A DNA stretch of 64,000 nucleotides from Candidatus Saccharimonadota bacterium (GCA_017510445.1 JAFWNF010000002.1:105987-169986), one strand, 5' to 3'; numbered from the stretch's first letter, positions 1-9,415 are shown. Program-made: numbers and translations. Notes: generated by a model from the letters alone, not told the origin.

Positions 1-43
1 AACCAGAAAAAACCTTTAGAAGCGACAGTTTCAGCAATTCCGT

Positions 44-832
44 TCAGAAAGTCTTAAAAACAGTTATAAAATCATCTTTTCGAGCCAGACTAAAACCAAA
101 CTCTTTTGCGTATTCAATTATTTCTTCTTGTTGTGAAGTATCAGATTCGAGAACTAAGTATTTTGTACGCCCCTTAGCTTGGTGAATCAACTTTTTAATT
201 AGAAAAAGCCCGCCATCTTCCGCATAAAGCGCTTCTTTTGGCTCGTACTTTAGCGTCTTTTTATCGAGCCAGTCCCAATCTTCATCCACATACGGAAGAT
301 TTGCCACAATCAAATCAAAATTTCCGTCAATACTATCTAGCAAATCTGACTGGATAAACTTTACATCTGTACCTAGATTTTTCGCATTTTCTTTTGCGAG
401 TTCTAATACACCCTGCGAAAAATCACTCGCCAGCACTTCCACTTCCGGATTTTCTAATTTTAGAGTTATCGCGATACAGCCGCTCCCAGTACCAATGTCT
501 AAAATTTTTCTCGGTGCAGGCTTTAAAGTTTTTGCCATTTCAATAATGCTTTCCGTCTCTGTTCTCGGAATTAGCGAGCGCGCTCCCTTCTCGACTAAAA
601 AATCTCTCCCATAAAACTCTTTATAGCCCAAAATATAAGCCAGCGGTTCTCCCGAGGCCCGCCTCTCTAAAAATTCATTTGCCTTTTTTAGTTCTTCCTC
701 GGCTAATTTTTTGTCCTCATGAAGTGTCAAAAATGAACGATCTTTTTCGCCAATAGTATTTAAAAGAATCAATTCCGCATCAAGCGCATTAATCTTTCTT
801 TTGGCTATCGTCAGCCATGAGCTCACGTTCAT
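44..832 (-). CDS. prmC: Release factor glutamine methyltransferase PrmC (HemK family)
   Basis: This enzyme methylates the glutamine of the GGQ motif in peptide release factors, using S-adenosylmethionine in the cytoplasm. The 262-residue protein has an N-terminal helical region, the family motif IPRTET near residues 88-93, SAM motif I (LDIGTGSGC, about 111-119), an acidic residue in SDF near 137, and NLPY at 178-181. The usual catalytic motif is NPPY, so the second residue is changed here. The ATG lies 44 bases inside the 3' end of prfA, its substrate gene, so the two are co-transcribed and probably translationally coupled. The stop is TGA. Family assignment is secure from the motifs and the prfA linkage. 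Confidence 0.95.
   Translation of the reverse strand: MNVSSWLTIAKRKINALDAELILLNTIGEKDRSFLTLHEDKKLAEEELKKANEFLERRASGEPLAYILGYKEFYGRDFLVEKGARSLIPRTETESIIEMAKTLKPAPRKILDIGTGSGCIAITLKLENPEVEVLASDFSQGVLELAKENAKNLGTDVKFIQSDLLDSIDGNFDLIVANLPYVDEDWDWLDKKTLKYEPKEALYAEDGGLFLIKKLIHQAKGRTKYLVLESDTSQQEEIIEYAKEFGFSLARKDDFITVFKTF
562..584 (-). repeat. Imperfect copy of the GCGCGCTC-N5-TTCCGAAAA motif inside prmC
   Basis: Read on the minus strand this is AGCGCGCTC, five bases, then TTCCGAGAA, one mismatch from the element found five times at 3.2-10.7 kb. It lies in the codons for the conserved RSLIPRTET stretch, so coincidence is possible. Confidence 0.35.
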
Positions 833-1847
833 TTTTTGCTAGCTCCTCAATCAAATCATCAATATCGCCATCCATTGCTTGGGCAATACTCGAGCGGGAA
901 TAGTGAATCCGGTGGTCGGTAATACGGTCTTGCGGAAAATTATAGGTGCGAATTTTTTCGCTTCGATCACCAGTGCCAATCAGAGATTTTCTAGCTTCAC
1001 TGGCATTTTTCATTTCTTCTTCACGCTTCTTTTCGAGCAGTCTCGAACGCAAAATGTTCATCGCCTTTACGCGGTTTTGCTGTTGGCTACGCTCATCCTG
1101 CATCGCCACAACCAAACCTGTTGGGAGGTGGGTAATGCGAACAGCGGAGTCAGTCGTGTTTACACCTTGACCGCCATGCCCGCCCGAACGATAAATATCG
1201 ATGCGCAAATCCTCTGGTTTAATTTCAAGATCAGTTTCGCTCGCTTCAGGAAGTGCCGCCACGGTTACAGTGGAAGTGTGAATTCTTCCTTGCGATTCCG
1301 TCACTGGCACACGTTGAACACGGTGCACTCCGCCTTCGAATTTCAGCTTTCCGTAAGGTCTATCGCCCGTGAATTTTACAATCACTTCTTTCATCCCGCC
1401 AGCCTCGTTCTCGTTCTTAGAAATTAGCTCAGCTTTAAGCCCGTGATTTTCGCCATATTTCAGATACATGCGATAAAGCTCACCAGCAAAAAGAGAAGCT
1501 TCATCACCGCCAGCTCCAGCACGAATTTCTAGAATTGCCGGTTTATCGTCATTAGGATCTCGTGGAATCAAAAGTTCATCTAGCTCCGCCTGAGTTTCTG
1601 CGATTTTCTTAGTCAAACTTTCAACATCTTCTCGTGCCATCTCGCCGAGTTCTGGATCATCAACTAGAGATTTTGCCTCTTTTAAACTCTCAGAAAACTG
1701 CTCGAGTTTCTTATTCAGCTCCAAAATATTTTCAATCTCAGAAAGCCTACGTGATTTATTGGCAAAATCAGGATCAGAATAAGCCTCTGGCTTCGCCAGA
1801 AAGTCGTTTATCTCTTTTTTCTCTTGCTCTAATTTCTCAAAATTCAT
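789..1847 (-). CDS. prfA: Peptide chain release factor 1
   Basis: RF1 terminates translation at UAA and UAG. The product of about 352 residues has the N-terminal helical domain, the RF1-type stop-recognition tripeptide PVT in [14 protein letters not shown], and the GGQ loop in [11 protein letters not shown]2 would carry SPF at the tripeptide, so this is RF1. A longer reading begins at 1865, but that ATG lies upstream of the -10 box. I choose the ATG at 1847, which sits exactly six bases after a minus-strand TATAAT, so the transcript would be leaderless. The 3' end overlaps prmC, which modifies this protein. UGA stops in the window imply that RF2 is encoded elsewhere. Confidence 0.96.
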   Translation of the reverse strand: MNFEKLEQEKKEINDFLAKPEAYSDPDFANKSRRLSEIENILELNKKLEQFSESLKEAKSLVDDPELGEMAREDVESLTKKIAETQAELDELLIPRDPNDDKPAILEIRAGAGGDEASLFAGELYRMYLKYGENHGLKAELISKNENEAGGMKEVIVKFTGDRPYGKLKFEGGVHRVQRVPVTESQGRIHTSTVTVAALPEASETDLEIKPEDLRIDIYRSGGHGGQGVNTTDSAVRITHLPTGLVVAMQDERSQQQNRVKAMNILRSRLLEKKREEEMKNASEARKSLIGTGDRSEKIRTYNFPQDRITDHRIHYSRSSIAQAMDGDIDDLIEELAKNERELMADDSQKKD

Positions 1848-1861
1848 GGTATAATTATACC
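1848..1861. promoter_or_regulatory. Palindromic divergent -10 region between prfA and tRNA-Val
   Basis: The perfect palindrome GGTATAATTATACC gives a TATAAT box on both strands. The plus-strand box precedes tRNA-Val by about 12 bases. The minus-strand box ends six bases before the prfA ATG. One short sequence can therefore serve two divergent promoters. Confidence 0.7.
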
Positions 1862-1867
1862 ACATCT

Positions 1868-1944
1868 GGATCTTTAGCTCAGTTGGCTAGAGCGTACGAT
1901 TCACATTCGTAAGGTCACTGGTTCGAGCCCAGTAAGATCCACCA
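1868..1944 (+). tRNA. tRNA-Val (anticodon CAC)
   Basis: Acceptor GGATCTT pairs with AAGATCC and is followed by A and an encoded CCA. The anticodon stem TACGA/TCGTA encloses the loop TTCACAT, giving CAC, which reads GUG. The T-arm TTCGAGC is present. A terminator follows directly. Confidence 0.95.
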
Positions 1945-1951
1945 GTCTTAT

Positions 1952-1977
1952 AAACGCGCTTGCGTTTCTTTTTTTTT
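1952..1977 (+). terminator. Rho-independent terminator after tRNA-Val
   Basis: A hairpin AAACGC / GCGTTT with loop GCTT is followed by C and nine Ts. Confidence 0.8.
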
Positions 1978-2020
1978 GGTATTATACTAAATAATAGAAA
2001 CGATAGAGGAAAGGAATTTT

Positions 2021-2482
2021 ATGGAAAATATCCAGAATCACGAAAACGACCATGACGAGATTAGTCTAGAGGATCTCTCAAAACTCGAGCCAGAAGATTT
2101 CAGTAAACTAGATTTTGAAGTGGTACAAGAAAAAATTCGCGAAGAAACAAACGATATGATACAAAGTAGAAATAGCAGATTGGAAAGCCTACAACAAGAT
2201 GCTTACTGGACTAAAGATATGCCACACGACGCCGACAAATCTGAGTATCTTCTCACAAATCCAGAATCAAGAAAAGAGATAAAAGAAATATTAAACATAG
2301 ACAATAAACGACTAACTTTAAATCAGATTTTGCTTGAAACAAGGCGTCTATCCAAAATAACAGAGCCGTCAGGGAACTTAAGATCCGGAGCAGCATCAGT
2401 TTTATGTGATTTATATAAAAATGTATTACCAAGCTTATCGGAAGAAGAATTATCAAAGTGGTATAGCAGGCACAACGGCTAA
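2021..2482 (+). CDS. Hypothetical acidic protein
   Basis: I do not recognise this 153-residue protein. The N-terminal 60 residues are strongly acidic (runs of Asp and Glu with repeated Leu). There is no signal peptide, membrane segment or Cys cluster, so it is probably cytoplasmic. A TATACT-like -10 box and a clear ribosome-binding site (GAGGAAAGGAA) precede the ATG, which supports real expression. Its last 30 bases overlap, tail to tail, the 3' end of the methyltransferase on the other strand. No function is proposed. Confidence 0.7.
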   Translation: MENIQNHENDHDEISLEDLSKLEPEDFSKLDFEVVQEKIREETNDMIQSRNSRLESLQQDAYWTKDMPHDADKSEYLLTNPESRKEIKEILNIDNKRLTLNQILLETRRLSKITEPSGNLRSGAASVLCDLYKNVLPSLSEEELSKWYSRHNG

Positions 2483-3145
2483 CGACTTTCTAATCAACAC
2501 ATGAAAGTGAAACGAGCTAAATGTTTTATCGTTTTTAGTATAGAAATCTTCAATATGAAAAATATCAACAATTTCAAAATCTTTGAATAGTTCCAAAATT
2601 AAATCATAGTCAGCATAAAAATGCGGAATGCCGTTTTCTGGTCCATCCTCAACACGGATTTTAGTATTTTCATCTACTACCGGCCAATTTTGCTGAAATC
2701 CCCAAGTTTGTTTTGAACCTAAAGTTAAATAGCACTCACCGTCTTTCTTCAATACTCTTTTAAGCTCAGAAACAATTCTTTTCATTCCGGCAGTGTCCGT
2801 ATGGGAAATTACGTTGCGGCAATAAATACAATCAAATCTTTTATCAGGATAGGGAAGATCAAGCATATCACCCACTTTTAGATCAACCTGAACGCCAGAT
2901 TCTTTGGCGTACTCTTCCGTTTTTTCAATTGAAGTTTCACTTAAATCAAACCCCGAAGTAGAAAAGCCAGCTTTCGCGAATTGAATCGTGTGTCTCCCGA
3001 GCCCACAACCTAAATCTAAAAAATCCTTCTTATCTTGTTTTTGCCATCGATTTATTAAATAATAAGACTCCACCGCTGGTTCTTGCCAATATTTCTCGTG
3101 TTCTCCTTTTACAATATCCCAATTCCAAGCTTTTGATTTAACCAT
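2453..3145 (-). CDS. Class I SAM-dependent methyltransferase, substrate unknown
   Basis: The 230-residue protein has a Methyltransf_11/25-type Rossmann core: motif I FLDLGCGLGRHTIQFA near residue 42, an acidic residue in GFDLSE, GDMLDLPY as motif II, and a post-motif region with LKRVLKKDGECYL. The C-terminal half (FYADYDLILELFKDFEIVDI) resembles the substrate-facing part of small-molecule methyltransferases. A strong site AAAGGAGG lies just before the ATG, with TATAAT further upstream. It is a lone gene whose 3' end overlaps the convergent acidic-protein gene. The substrate cannot be read from the sequence. Confidence 0.85.
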   Translation of the reverse strand: MVKSKAWNWDIVKGEHEKYWQEPAVESYYLINRWQKQDKKDFLDLGCGLGRHTIQFAKAGFSTSGFDLSETSIEKTEEYAKESGVQVDLKVGDMLDLPYPDKRFDCIYCRNVISHTDTAGMKRIVSELKRVLKKDGECYLTLGSKQTWGFQQNWPVVDENTKIRVEDGPENGIPHFYADYDLILELFKDFEIVDIFHIEDFYTKNDKTFSSFHFHVLIRKSLAVVPAIPL

Positions 3146-3185
3146 TTTCCTCCTTTAAAAAATTATATCATGTATCAATGAAGCA

Positions 3186-3207
3186 GGCGCGCTCGAAACT
3201 TCCGAAA
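3186..3207 (+). repeat. GCGCGCTC-N5-TTCCGAAA element, copy 1 (promoter region)
   Basis: GGCGCGCTC, five bases, then TTCCGAAA. A TATAAT box follows 17 bases after the start of the TTCCG block, so TTCCGA occupies the place of a -35 element for the YgjV-type gene. Confidence 0.6.
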
Positions 3208-3233
3208 CGATTATGTTATAATCATTAAAAGAT

Positions 3234-3785
3234 ATGTTTTTACTTGAAAGACAGCCAGTTATCGTAATTGTTCTTCAGATTCTTGAAATTTTATTCGGCT
3301 ATCTTGGCTCCTATTCGATAAAAAAGAGAAACATTTTTATCTTTTATGCGATTTCAGTCATTTTTACAATCTTAATGTTCTGGAGCGTTGGAAAGACGGC
3401 AGCTATTTTGCCTGTAGCAACAACCGGTATCAGATATTTTATTTTCATTTTTAGGAAAAAGTATAAAACAAATCTCCCCTTATATTTTTGTCTACTGCTT
3501 CATGTAATTTCGTTAGTTTTATCTATCGGATCATCATTTGAGGATTTAATCCCGTCTGTTTTAGTTCTTGCCGGATGTCTAATTTACTGGTTTTTGGATG
3601 GCTCGAAACTGAAAGGAAGTATTTTCGCCCTCAATATTCCTTGGATTATCTATTATCTCATATGTGGTCTTTACGTTGTGGCGATAAACACCGTGATCCA
3701 AAACGCACTTGTAGGCATTGCATACTTTAGGCTAAAAAGAAAAGAAAATGCTAAGCATAAAAACATAAAAGAAAAGAGGCGATAG
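3234..3785 (+). CDS. YgjV-family inner membrane protein
   Basis: The 183-residue protein is almost entirely hydrophobic, with about six membrane segments and a basic tail (RLKRKENAKHKNIKEKRR). The pattern (LLERQPVIVIVLQILEILFGYLGSYS at the start, NIPWIIYYLICGLYVVAINTVIQN near the end) matches the YgjV family of bacterial inner membrane proteins, whose function is unknown. A TATAAT box lies 12 bases before the ATG and no Shine-Dalgarno sequence is visible, so the leader is very short. It may be transcribed with the following ATPase, although that gene has its own promoter-like sequence. Confidence 0.75.
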   Translation: MFLLERQPVIVIVLQILEILFGYLGSYSIKKRNIFIFYAISVIFTILMFWSVGKTAAILPVATTGIRYFIFIFRKKYKTNLPLYFCLLLHVISLVLSIGSSFEDLIPSVLVLAGCLIYWFLDGSKLKGSIFALNIPWIIYYLICGLYVVAINTVIQNALVGIAYFRLKRKENAKHKNIKEKRR

Positions 3786-3794
3786 TTTTTTGTA

Positions 3795-3817
3795 GGCGCG
3801 CTCAAAACTTCCGAAAA
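3795..3817 (+). repeat. GCGCGCTC-N5-TTCCGAAAA element, copy 2 (promoter region)
   Basis: GGCGCGCTC, five bases, then TTCCGAAAA, between the YgjV-type gene and the ATPase. The spacing between the two blocks is the same as in the other copies. Confidence 0.6.
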
Positions 3818-3873
3818 TTATTATATTTTTATCTTGAAATATGCTAAAATTAAACCATAAGCGAATTATTTTT

Positions 3874-6405
3874 ATGTCAGAATTTTATAACGAATCAGTT
3901 AAAGATGTTTTAGAGAAATTCCATGTCAATCCAGACAAAGGATTATCTGCTGAAGAAGTAAAAAAACGCCAGAAAAAATATGGCAAAAATATTTTAAATA
4001 TCAAAAAAGTACCACTTTGGCGAAAACTCATCGAGCCTTTTTGTGACCTTTTTATGGTCATTTTGATTATCGCTCTCATTCTCGCAATTATTCAGGGCTC
4101 AACCTCAGAAATCATTATTATCGCAATTGATATTATCTGCGATGCGGGGATTTTCTATTTTCAGCAGTTTTCCACTGAACGTGTCTTGAGAAATCTTAAG
4201 AAAAAGACTGTTCATCCTGTAAAAGTATTAAGGGGGGGCAAAGAAGTCGAGGTTGATTCTTCCGACCTTGTCCCAGGCGACATCGTTTTTCTTGTTGAAG
4301 GCGAGAAAATCCCAGCTGATGGTCGCGTGATTCTTGAAACAGGCGTCCTTACAAACGAATCGATGCTTACAGGCGAATCCGATTCAGTCATCAAAGACGC
4401 CCGCGCGATTGCCGGTCAAAAGAAAGTCTTTGAACAAAAGAATATGGTTTTCTCCGGATCATTCGTTATCACCGGGACTGGAAAAATGGTAGTCGTCAAA
4501 ACCGGAAACGACACAGAATATGGCCATATCGCTTCCCTCGCTTCCGGCACAGAAGATATCAGCCCAATCCAAGAGAAAATCAACAAACTTGTTGTAAAAA
4601 TCGCCATAGCAGTTTTAGTTTCAGCCGTGATAGTATTTATCATCCAACTAATCAACGGCTTTAGTTTCTTCCAATCTGCCGAATTCACCCTTGCGATCGT
4701 CGTGTCCGCCGTTCCTGAAGATCTACCGATTGCTACTGCTGTCATTCTCGCTATTGGCGCGTCGAAAATGGCGAAGAAAAAGGCCCTTGTTAAAGAACTC
4801 CGTGCGATTGAATCAATTGGCGTTGTCACGACCGTCGCATCAGATAAAACTGGCACTTTAACTGAAAATCGTCTATCGCTCCAAAAAATGTGGTTTAAAA
4901 AGTCGACTACCCACCCAGAGGATTTTATTGCAAAAACCGCCCTGCCAATTTCCGAATCTGGCGACCCGATGGACAATTGTCTCTGGAAATTTCTTTCATC
5001 GAAAAAAATCGAAGCCGATTGCGAACCAGCCCATTCTTACGCTTTTGACCAAGACATTCGTATGTCAGGGAATCTTTTCGAAGATAAAAATGGTAAACTG
5101 AAAATCTATCTCAAAGGTGCTCCAGAAACGATTATTCGTCGCTCTAAACTCTCTCAAAAAGAATTGGAAGAAGTCGAGATGCGCCTTTCCCAATTTACAG
5201 ATTTCGGTTACAAAGTTCTTGCACTCGCCACAATTACACCTAAACATGCGATTAACGAACTCTCACGCTTAGAAAAAGATGAAAAATTAGAATTTGTTGG
5301 TTTTCTTGCCGTCTCAGATACAATTCGCAAAGAGGCTAAAAACTCAATTTTAGAAGCAGAAAACATTGGTGTAAAGATAAAAATGGTAACTGGCGATCAT
5401 GCTGGTACGGCGTTTGCGATCGGTAAACAGCTAGGCCTAGCAAAAAAACCAGACGAAGTTCTTGACTGCTCTAAACTCGGCCAAATTGATGATGAAACTC
5501 TCGCCGAAAAGGTTAAACAATCAACAGTTTTTGCACGTGTTACTCCAGAAGATAAATTCCGTATCCTCGAGATCATCAAAAAGTCAGAAGTTGTTGCGAT
5601 GACGGGCGACGGGGTGAACGACGTGCCGGCGCTTACGAACGCTCACATCGGTATTGCCATGGGTGACGGACCTTCGATTGTCGGCGATGCTGGTGATATA
5701 GTTCTTGTTGATAATAATTTCAAAAATATTGTTGACGCCATCAAAGAGGGCCGAATAATTCTGACAAACATTCGTCGTATGCTCGTATATCTTCTCGCGA
5801 CAAACGCTGGCGAAGTGCTTACAATGATTTTTGCTTTGATTTTTGGACAAGGTCAGCTTCTTCTGCCAATCCAAATTCTCTGGGTTAATCTTGTAACAGA
5901 TTCATTGATGGTTCTACCGATTGGTCTCGAGCCAGCTGAACGTCGCGTTCTGGCCGAGAAACCCGAAAGAAAAGATGCACCAATCCTTCAGCGCGTTTTG
6001 GTCGAAAGAATCGTTATCATCGCAATATCGATGGCAACAATCACGCTTTCTGTTTATTATCTCGCTAGCCTATTCTTTACCCACGAACAGTCCAATACGC
6101 TTGCCTTTATTTCCCTAGTTGTTATGCAGTGGTCAAACGCCTTCACTACGCGTGGCATTTTCGAATCCTGCTTAAAACGTCTGAAAGTTAAAAACATACT
6201 TTTTGTGCTCGCCTTAGTGCTTGCAATTTTTCTCCAAGTCTTAGCGACCTTCGGTCCGCTTAGAGATTTCGTATCTGTTGTTTCGGTTCCAATCGTCGCA
6301 ATTATCTTTACGGTGGTTGTTGCATTTCTCTTTCCGATCTATACAGTTGAGCTTCATAAAATCCTATATCAACGTAAAAAACGCAAAAAACAGAGTGCAA
6401 AATAG
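3874..6405 (+). CDS. P-type cation-transporting ATPase
   Basis: An ATP-driven cation pump of the plasma membrane, 843 residues, with the whole family plan: N-terminal cation-ATPase domain (residues 1-50), actuator loop with TGES, phosphorylation site DKTGTLT with Asp near residue 324, nucleotide-binding KGAPE, hinge motif MTGDGVNDVPAL, and ten or so membrane segments including the C-terminal six. The membrane motif reads VPEDLP where Ca2+-, Na+/K+- and H+-pumps usually have PEGLP or PEALP, so the transported ion is uncertain. The ORF can be extended to an ATG at 3841, but that ATG overlaps a TGCTAAAAT -10 box, so the ATG at 3874 is chosen. Confidence 0.93.
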   Translation: MSEFYNESVKDVLEKFHVNPDKGLSAEEVKKRQKKYGKNILNIKKVPLWRKLIEPFCDLFMVILIIALILAIIQGSTSEIIIIAIDIICDAGIFYFQQFSTERVLRNLKKKTVHPVKVLRGGKEVEVDSSDLVPGDIVFLVEGEKIPADGRVILETGVLTNESMLTGESDSVIKDARAIAGQKKVFEQKNMVFSGSFVITGTGKMVVVKTGNDTEYGHIASLASGTEDISPIQEKINKLVVKIAIAVLVSAVIVFIIQLINGFSFFQSAEFTLAIVVSAVPEDLPIATAVILAIGASKMAKKKALVKELRAIESIGVVTTVASDKTGTLTENRLSLQKMWFKKSTTHPEDFIAKTALPISESGDPMDNCLWKFLSSKKIEADCEPAHSYAFDQDIRMSGNLFEDKNGKLKIYLKGAPETIIRRSKLSQKELEEVEMRLSQFTDFGYKVLALATITPKHAINELSRLEKDEKLEFVGFLAVSDTIRKEAKNSILEAENIGVKIKMVTGDHAGTAFAIGKQLGLAKKPDEVLDCSKLGQIDDETLAEKVKQSTVFARVTPEDKFRILEIIKKSEVVAMTGDGVNDVPALTNAHIGIAMGDGPSIVGDAGDIVLVDNNFKNIVDAIKEGRIILTNIRRMLVYLLATNAGEVLTMIFALIFGQGQLLLPIQILWVNLVTDSLMVLPIGLEPAERRVLAEKPERKDAPILQRVLVERIVIIAISMATITLSVYYLASLFFTHEQSNTLAFISLVVMQWSNAFTTRGIFESCLKRLKVKNILFVLALVLAIFLQVLATFGPLRDFVSVVSVPIVAIIFTVVVAFLFPIYTVELHKILYQRKKRKKQSAK

Positions 6406-6444
6406 ATGTTGTAAAAATTACAACATAAAAATAAGCATTTTCTA

Positions 6445-6499
6445 TTGACACGCCATATGTAGTGCTATATTATATCTGCAAGACACTAAATATAGCGTC
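6445..6499 (+). promoter_or_regulatory. nrdDG promoter with two NrdR-like boxes
   Basis: TTGACA (6445-6450), a 17-base spacer and TATTAT (6468-6473) form a good sigma-70 type promoter. Two imperfect palindromes resemble the NrdR consensus ACAC-W-ATATAT-W-GTGT: ACGCCATATGTAGTGC (6450-6465) and ACACTAAATATAGCGT (6483-6498). Their starts are 33 bases apart, close to three helical turns, as in known tandem NrdR boxes. One lies between -35 and -10 and the other at the start site, as expected for repression. Confidence 0.65.
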
Positions 6500-6557
6500 A
6501 GAAATTTCCAAAAAATAAAAAAAATATGTAGAAATATTTTAAGGAGGTAATTTTTCT

Positions 6558-8900
6558 ATGTTCAAAAAAATCGTTAAACGTGACGGTAAAATTGTTGATT
6601 TTAAGCCGGAAAAAATCGCAGAAGCAATCGAAAAAGCGGGTGTCGCGACAGGCGAATTTAAATCTGATCGCGCTAAAGCTCTCGCCGAAAAAGTAGTAAA
6701 ACGCCTAGAAGAGACAACCACAAAACGCACTCCATCCGTTGAGCAAGTCCAAGACACTGTCGAACAGGTTTTGATGGAATCTGCTTTTAAAAAGACCGCT
6801 AAAGCCTATATCATGTATCGCCAAGAGCGCAACAAGGCTCGTGAAGCTGAAAGCGATCTCATGAAAGTCTATCGCACAATTTCAATTTCTGATGCCTCTG
6901 AAGATTCCGATGTTAAACGCGGAAATGCTAACGTTGATGGTAACTCCGCAATGGGCAAAATGCTCCAATTTGGTGCTGAAGGCTCAAAAGTTTTTGCTAA
7001 AGAAGTTCTCCTCCGTCCAGACATCGCTTTTGCACACGATAACGGCGATATTCATATTCACGACCTTGATTTTTACGCCACTGGAACTTTAACCTGCTGT
7101 CAATCAGATCCATTTGTCCTTTTCGAAAATGGAGGCTTTAACACCGGCCATGGTCATCTTCGCACCCCGAATTCAATTGGTTCTTATGCCGCTCTCGCAG
7201 CTATTATGCTCCAAGCCAACCAAAACGAGCAACACGGTGGCCAATCTATTCCGAACTTCGATTACGCAATGGCTCCAGGCGTTAACAAATCCTTCCGCAA
7301 AGCCCTAAAGACCAACCTAGAAAAATACAATGAGTTTACAGATAAGAAAATTACCGCCAAAATCGCCGACGATATTGAACTTGGCGATGATAAGAAACTA
7401 ATCAAAGCAAAAGTGCCAAAAGCCGTTATTGAAGCTTCCGTAAAAGACGTTGAACGCCAAACCATGCAAGCTATGGAAGGCTTCGTCCATAATCTCAACA
7501 CAATGCACTCCCGCGCTGGTGCTCAGGTTCCGTTTACTTCTATTAACTTCGGTACTGATACCACTCCAGCTGGTCGCTTAGTCAGTAAATATCTCCTTGA
7601 AGCTACAGATGCTGGTCTTGGTCACGGTGAGACCCCAATTTTTCCAATTTCTATCTTTAAGGTTAAAGAAGGTGTGAACTATAATCCAGGCGATCCAAAC
7701 TACGATCTCTTCAAACGTTCCATGGAAGTTTCCGCCAAACGCCTCTTCCCAAATTTCTGTTTCATCGATGCTCCATATAATCTCAAATATTACAAGCCAG
7801 GTGACTATCGCACTGAAATTGCAACTATGGGCTGCCGCACCCGCGTCTTCGCCAGCGTCTTCCCGGAATCCGACGGTATCGTTACTGGCCGTGGCAACCT
7901 CAGCTTCACAACTCTAAACCTCGTTCGTCTCGGCATTAAACATGGTATCGCCACTGGCGAACGCAAAGAAGCTGACTGGCAAGCCTTCTACAAAGATCTT
8001 GATCGCGTCATGGATCTTATTCGCGATGAGCTTCTCGACCGCTTCGAATTCCAAGCCAACCAACACGTTCGCAACTTCCCATTCCTTATGGGGCAAGGCA
8101 ACTGGTTCGGCAGTGAAAAACTTGGTCCAAACGATACTCTTCGCGACGTCATCAAGCACGGTACATTGTCCATTGGCTTCATCGGCCTTGCTGAAACTCT
8201 CGTCGCCATGACTGGCAAACACCACGGTGAAGACGAAACTGCTCGCGAACTCGGCCTCGATATCGTTTCTCATATGCGTGAAAAATGTGATGAATATTCA
8301 AAGAAATATCATTTGAACTTCTCACTTCTCGCAACCCCAGCCGAAGGTCTCGCCGGACGCTTCACTAGAATGGACAGAAAAGAATACGGCAAAATCAAAG
8401 GTGTTACCGACCGCGAATTCTACACAAATTCCTTCCACGTTCCTGTCTACTATCCAATTTCTGCCTTCGAGAAAATCGAAATTGAAGCTCCATACCACGA
8501 ACTTTGTAACGCCGGGCACATCACCTACATTGAGCTTGATGGCGACCCAACCAACAACATCGAAGCTTTCGAAGCTGTTATTCGCAAAATGCACGATTGC
8601 GGTATCGGTTACGGCTCAGTCAACCATCCAGTCGACAGCGACCCTGTTTGTGGCTTTACTGGCATCATCGCTGGCGATCGTTGTCCATCCTGTGGCCGTC
8701 TTGAAGGAGACATCCCATTCGAACGTCTTCGCCGTATTACTGGCTATCTTGTCGGCACTTTGGATCGCTGGAACGACGCTAAAAAAGCTGAAGAAAAGGC
8801 TCGCGTAAAGCACAATGTCGCTGGCGTTTACAATAAAGAAGAAAAATCCGCTCGTGAAAAAGCAAAGAAAACTCAGAAAAAAGCACTAGGAAAAAGCTAA
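6558..8900 (+). CDS. nrdD: Anaerobic (class III) ribonucleoside-triphosphate reductase, large subunit
   Basis: This oxygen-sensitive glycyl-radical enzyme reduces ribonucleotides to deoxyribonucleotides. The 780 residues comprise an N-terminal ATP-cone (about 1-95, starting FKKIVKRDGKIVDF), the ten-stranded barrel with ATGTLTCCQSD carrying active-site cysteines, and a C-terminal zinc site (VCGF ... CPSC). The radical glycine lies in RITGYLVGTLDRWN, where E. coli has RVCGYL. The start is fixed by AAGGAGGTAA. The activase gene nrdG follows after one base, and NrdR-like boxes lie upstream. Its presence fits growth without oxygen. Confidence 0.96.
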   Translation: MFKKIVKRDGKIVDFKPEKIAEAIEKAGVATGEFKSDRAKALAEKVVKRLEETTTKRTPSVEQVQDTVEQVLMESAFKKTAKAYIMYRQERNKAREAESDLMKVYRTISISDASEDSDVKRGNANVDGNSAMGKMLQFGAEGSKVFAKEVLLRPDIAFAHDNGDIHIHDLDFYATGTLTCCQSDPFVLFENGGFNTGHGHLRTPNSIGSYAALAAIMLQANQNEQHGGQSIPNFDYAMAPGVNKSFRKALKTNLEKYNEFTDKKITAKIADDIELGDDKKLIKAKVPKAVIEASVKDVERQTMQAMEGFVHNLNTMHSRAGAQVPFTSINFGTDTTPAGRLVSKYLLEATDAGLGHGETPIFPISIFKVKEGVNYNPGDPNYDLFKRSMEVSAKRLFPNFCFIDAPYNLKYYKPGDYRTEIATMGCRTRVFASVFPESDGIVTGRGNLSFTTLNLVRLGIKHGIATGERKEADWQAFYKDLDRVMDLIRDELLDRFEFQANQHVRNFPFLMGQGNWFGSEKLGPNDTLRDVIKHGTLSIGFIGLAETLVAMTGKHHGEDETARELGLDIVSHMREKCDEYSKKYHLNFSLLATPAEGLAGRFTRMDRKEYGKIKGVTDREFYTNSFHVPVYYPISAFEKIEIEAPYHELCNAGHITYIELDGDPTNNIEAFEAVIRKMHDCGIGYGSVNHPVDSDPVCGFTGIIAGDRCPSCGRLEGDIPFERLRRITGYLVGTLDRWNDAKKAEEKARVKHNVAGVYNKEEKSAREKAKKTQKKALGKS

Positions 8901-8901
8901 A

Positions 8902-9393
8902 ATGCAAATTCGCCTTTCTGGTCCACTAGAACACGACAGCATTGTTAACGGGTACGGCCTTCGCGCCGTACTCTGGACTCAAGGTTGCCCAAACCATTGC
9001 AAAGGTTGCCAAAATCCAGAAACTTGGGATTTTAATGGTGGCGTGCTTGTCGATGTTGAGGAAATCAAAAAAGAACTAAAGACTTTTAAAGGCCAAACTG
9101 GCATCACTTTTTGCGGTGGAGAACCGTTCGTCCAGCCCGAAGCCTGCAAAGAAATCGCGGATTTTTGTCGCAATGAGCTTGGCTGGAACGTTTGGTCTTT
9201 TTCTGGTTTTACCTATGAAAAAATCAAAGAACATGGTGGATCTGCATGGGAATTTCTGAAATCCCTAGATGCCCTAATTGACGGACCGTTTATTCTTGAA
9301 CAACGCGACCTTACTCTGAAATTCCGTGGCTCAAAAAATCAACGCCTTCTCCATCTCGAATACGGCACTGGCAAAATCCTCAAAATCGAATAA
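8902..9393 (+). CDS. nrdG: Anaerobic ribonucleotide reductase activating protein (radical SAM)
   Basis: NrdG uses a 4Fe-4S cluster and S-adenosylmethionine to create the glycyl radical on NrdD. The 163-residue protein has the radical-SAM cysteines C29, C33 and C36 (CPNHCKGC), followed by the SAM-binding GGEPF. It has no extra domains and the usual short length for the family. It begins one base after the nrdD stop, so the two form an operon under the upstream NrdR-like boxes. The cluster could be supplied by the desulfurase/IscU pair at 21-23 kb. Confidence 0.95.
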   Translation: MQIRLSGPLEHDSIVNGYGLRAVLWTQGCPNHCKGCQNPETWDFNGGVLVDVEEIKKELKTFKGQTGITFCGGEPFVQPEACKEIADFCRNELGWNVWSFSGFTYEKIKEHGGSAWEFLKSLDALIDGPFILEQRDLTLKFRGSKNQRLLHLEYGTGKILKIE

Positions 9394-9415
9394 ACCCCTG
9401 TTGTTTTCTATAATA

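Noticed and set aside
1..43. Part of a further minus-strand gene after prmC
   Set aside because: The 43 bases are too short to show a start, site or reading frame that can be assigned.
879..1427. Long plus-strand ORF of 182 codons
   Set aside because: It is antisense to prfA, has no ribosome-binding site or domain, and prfA is certain.
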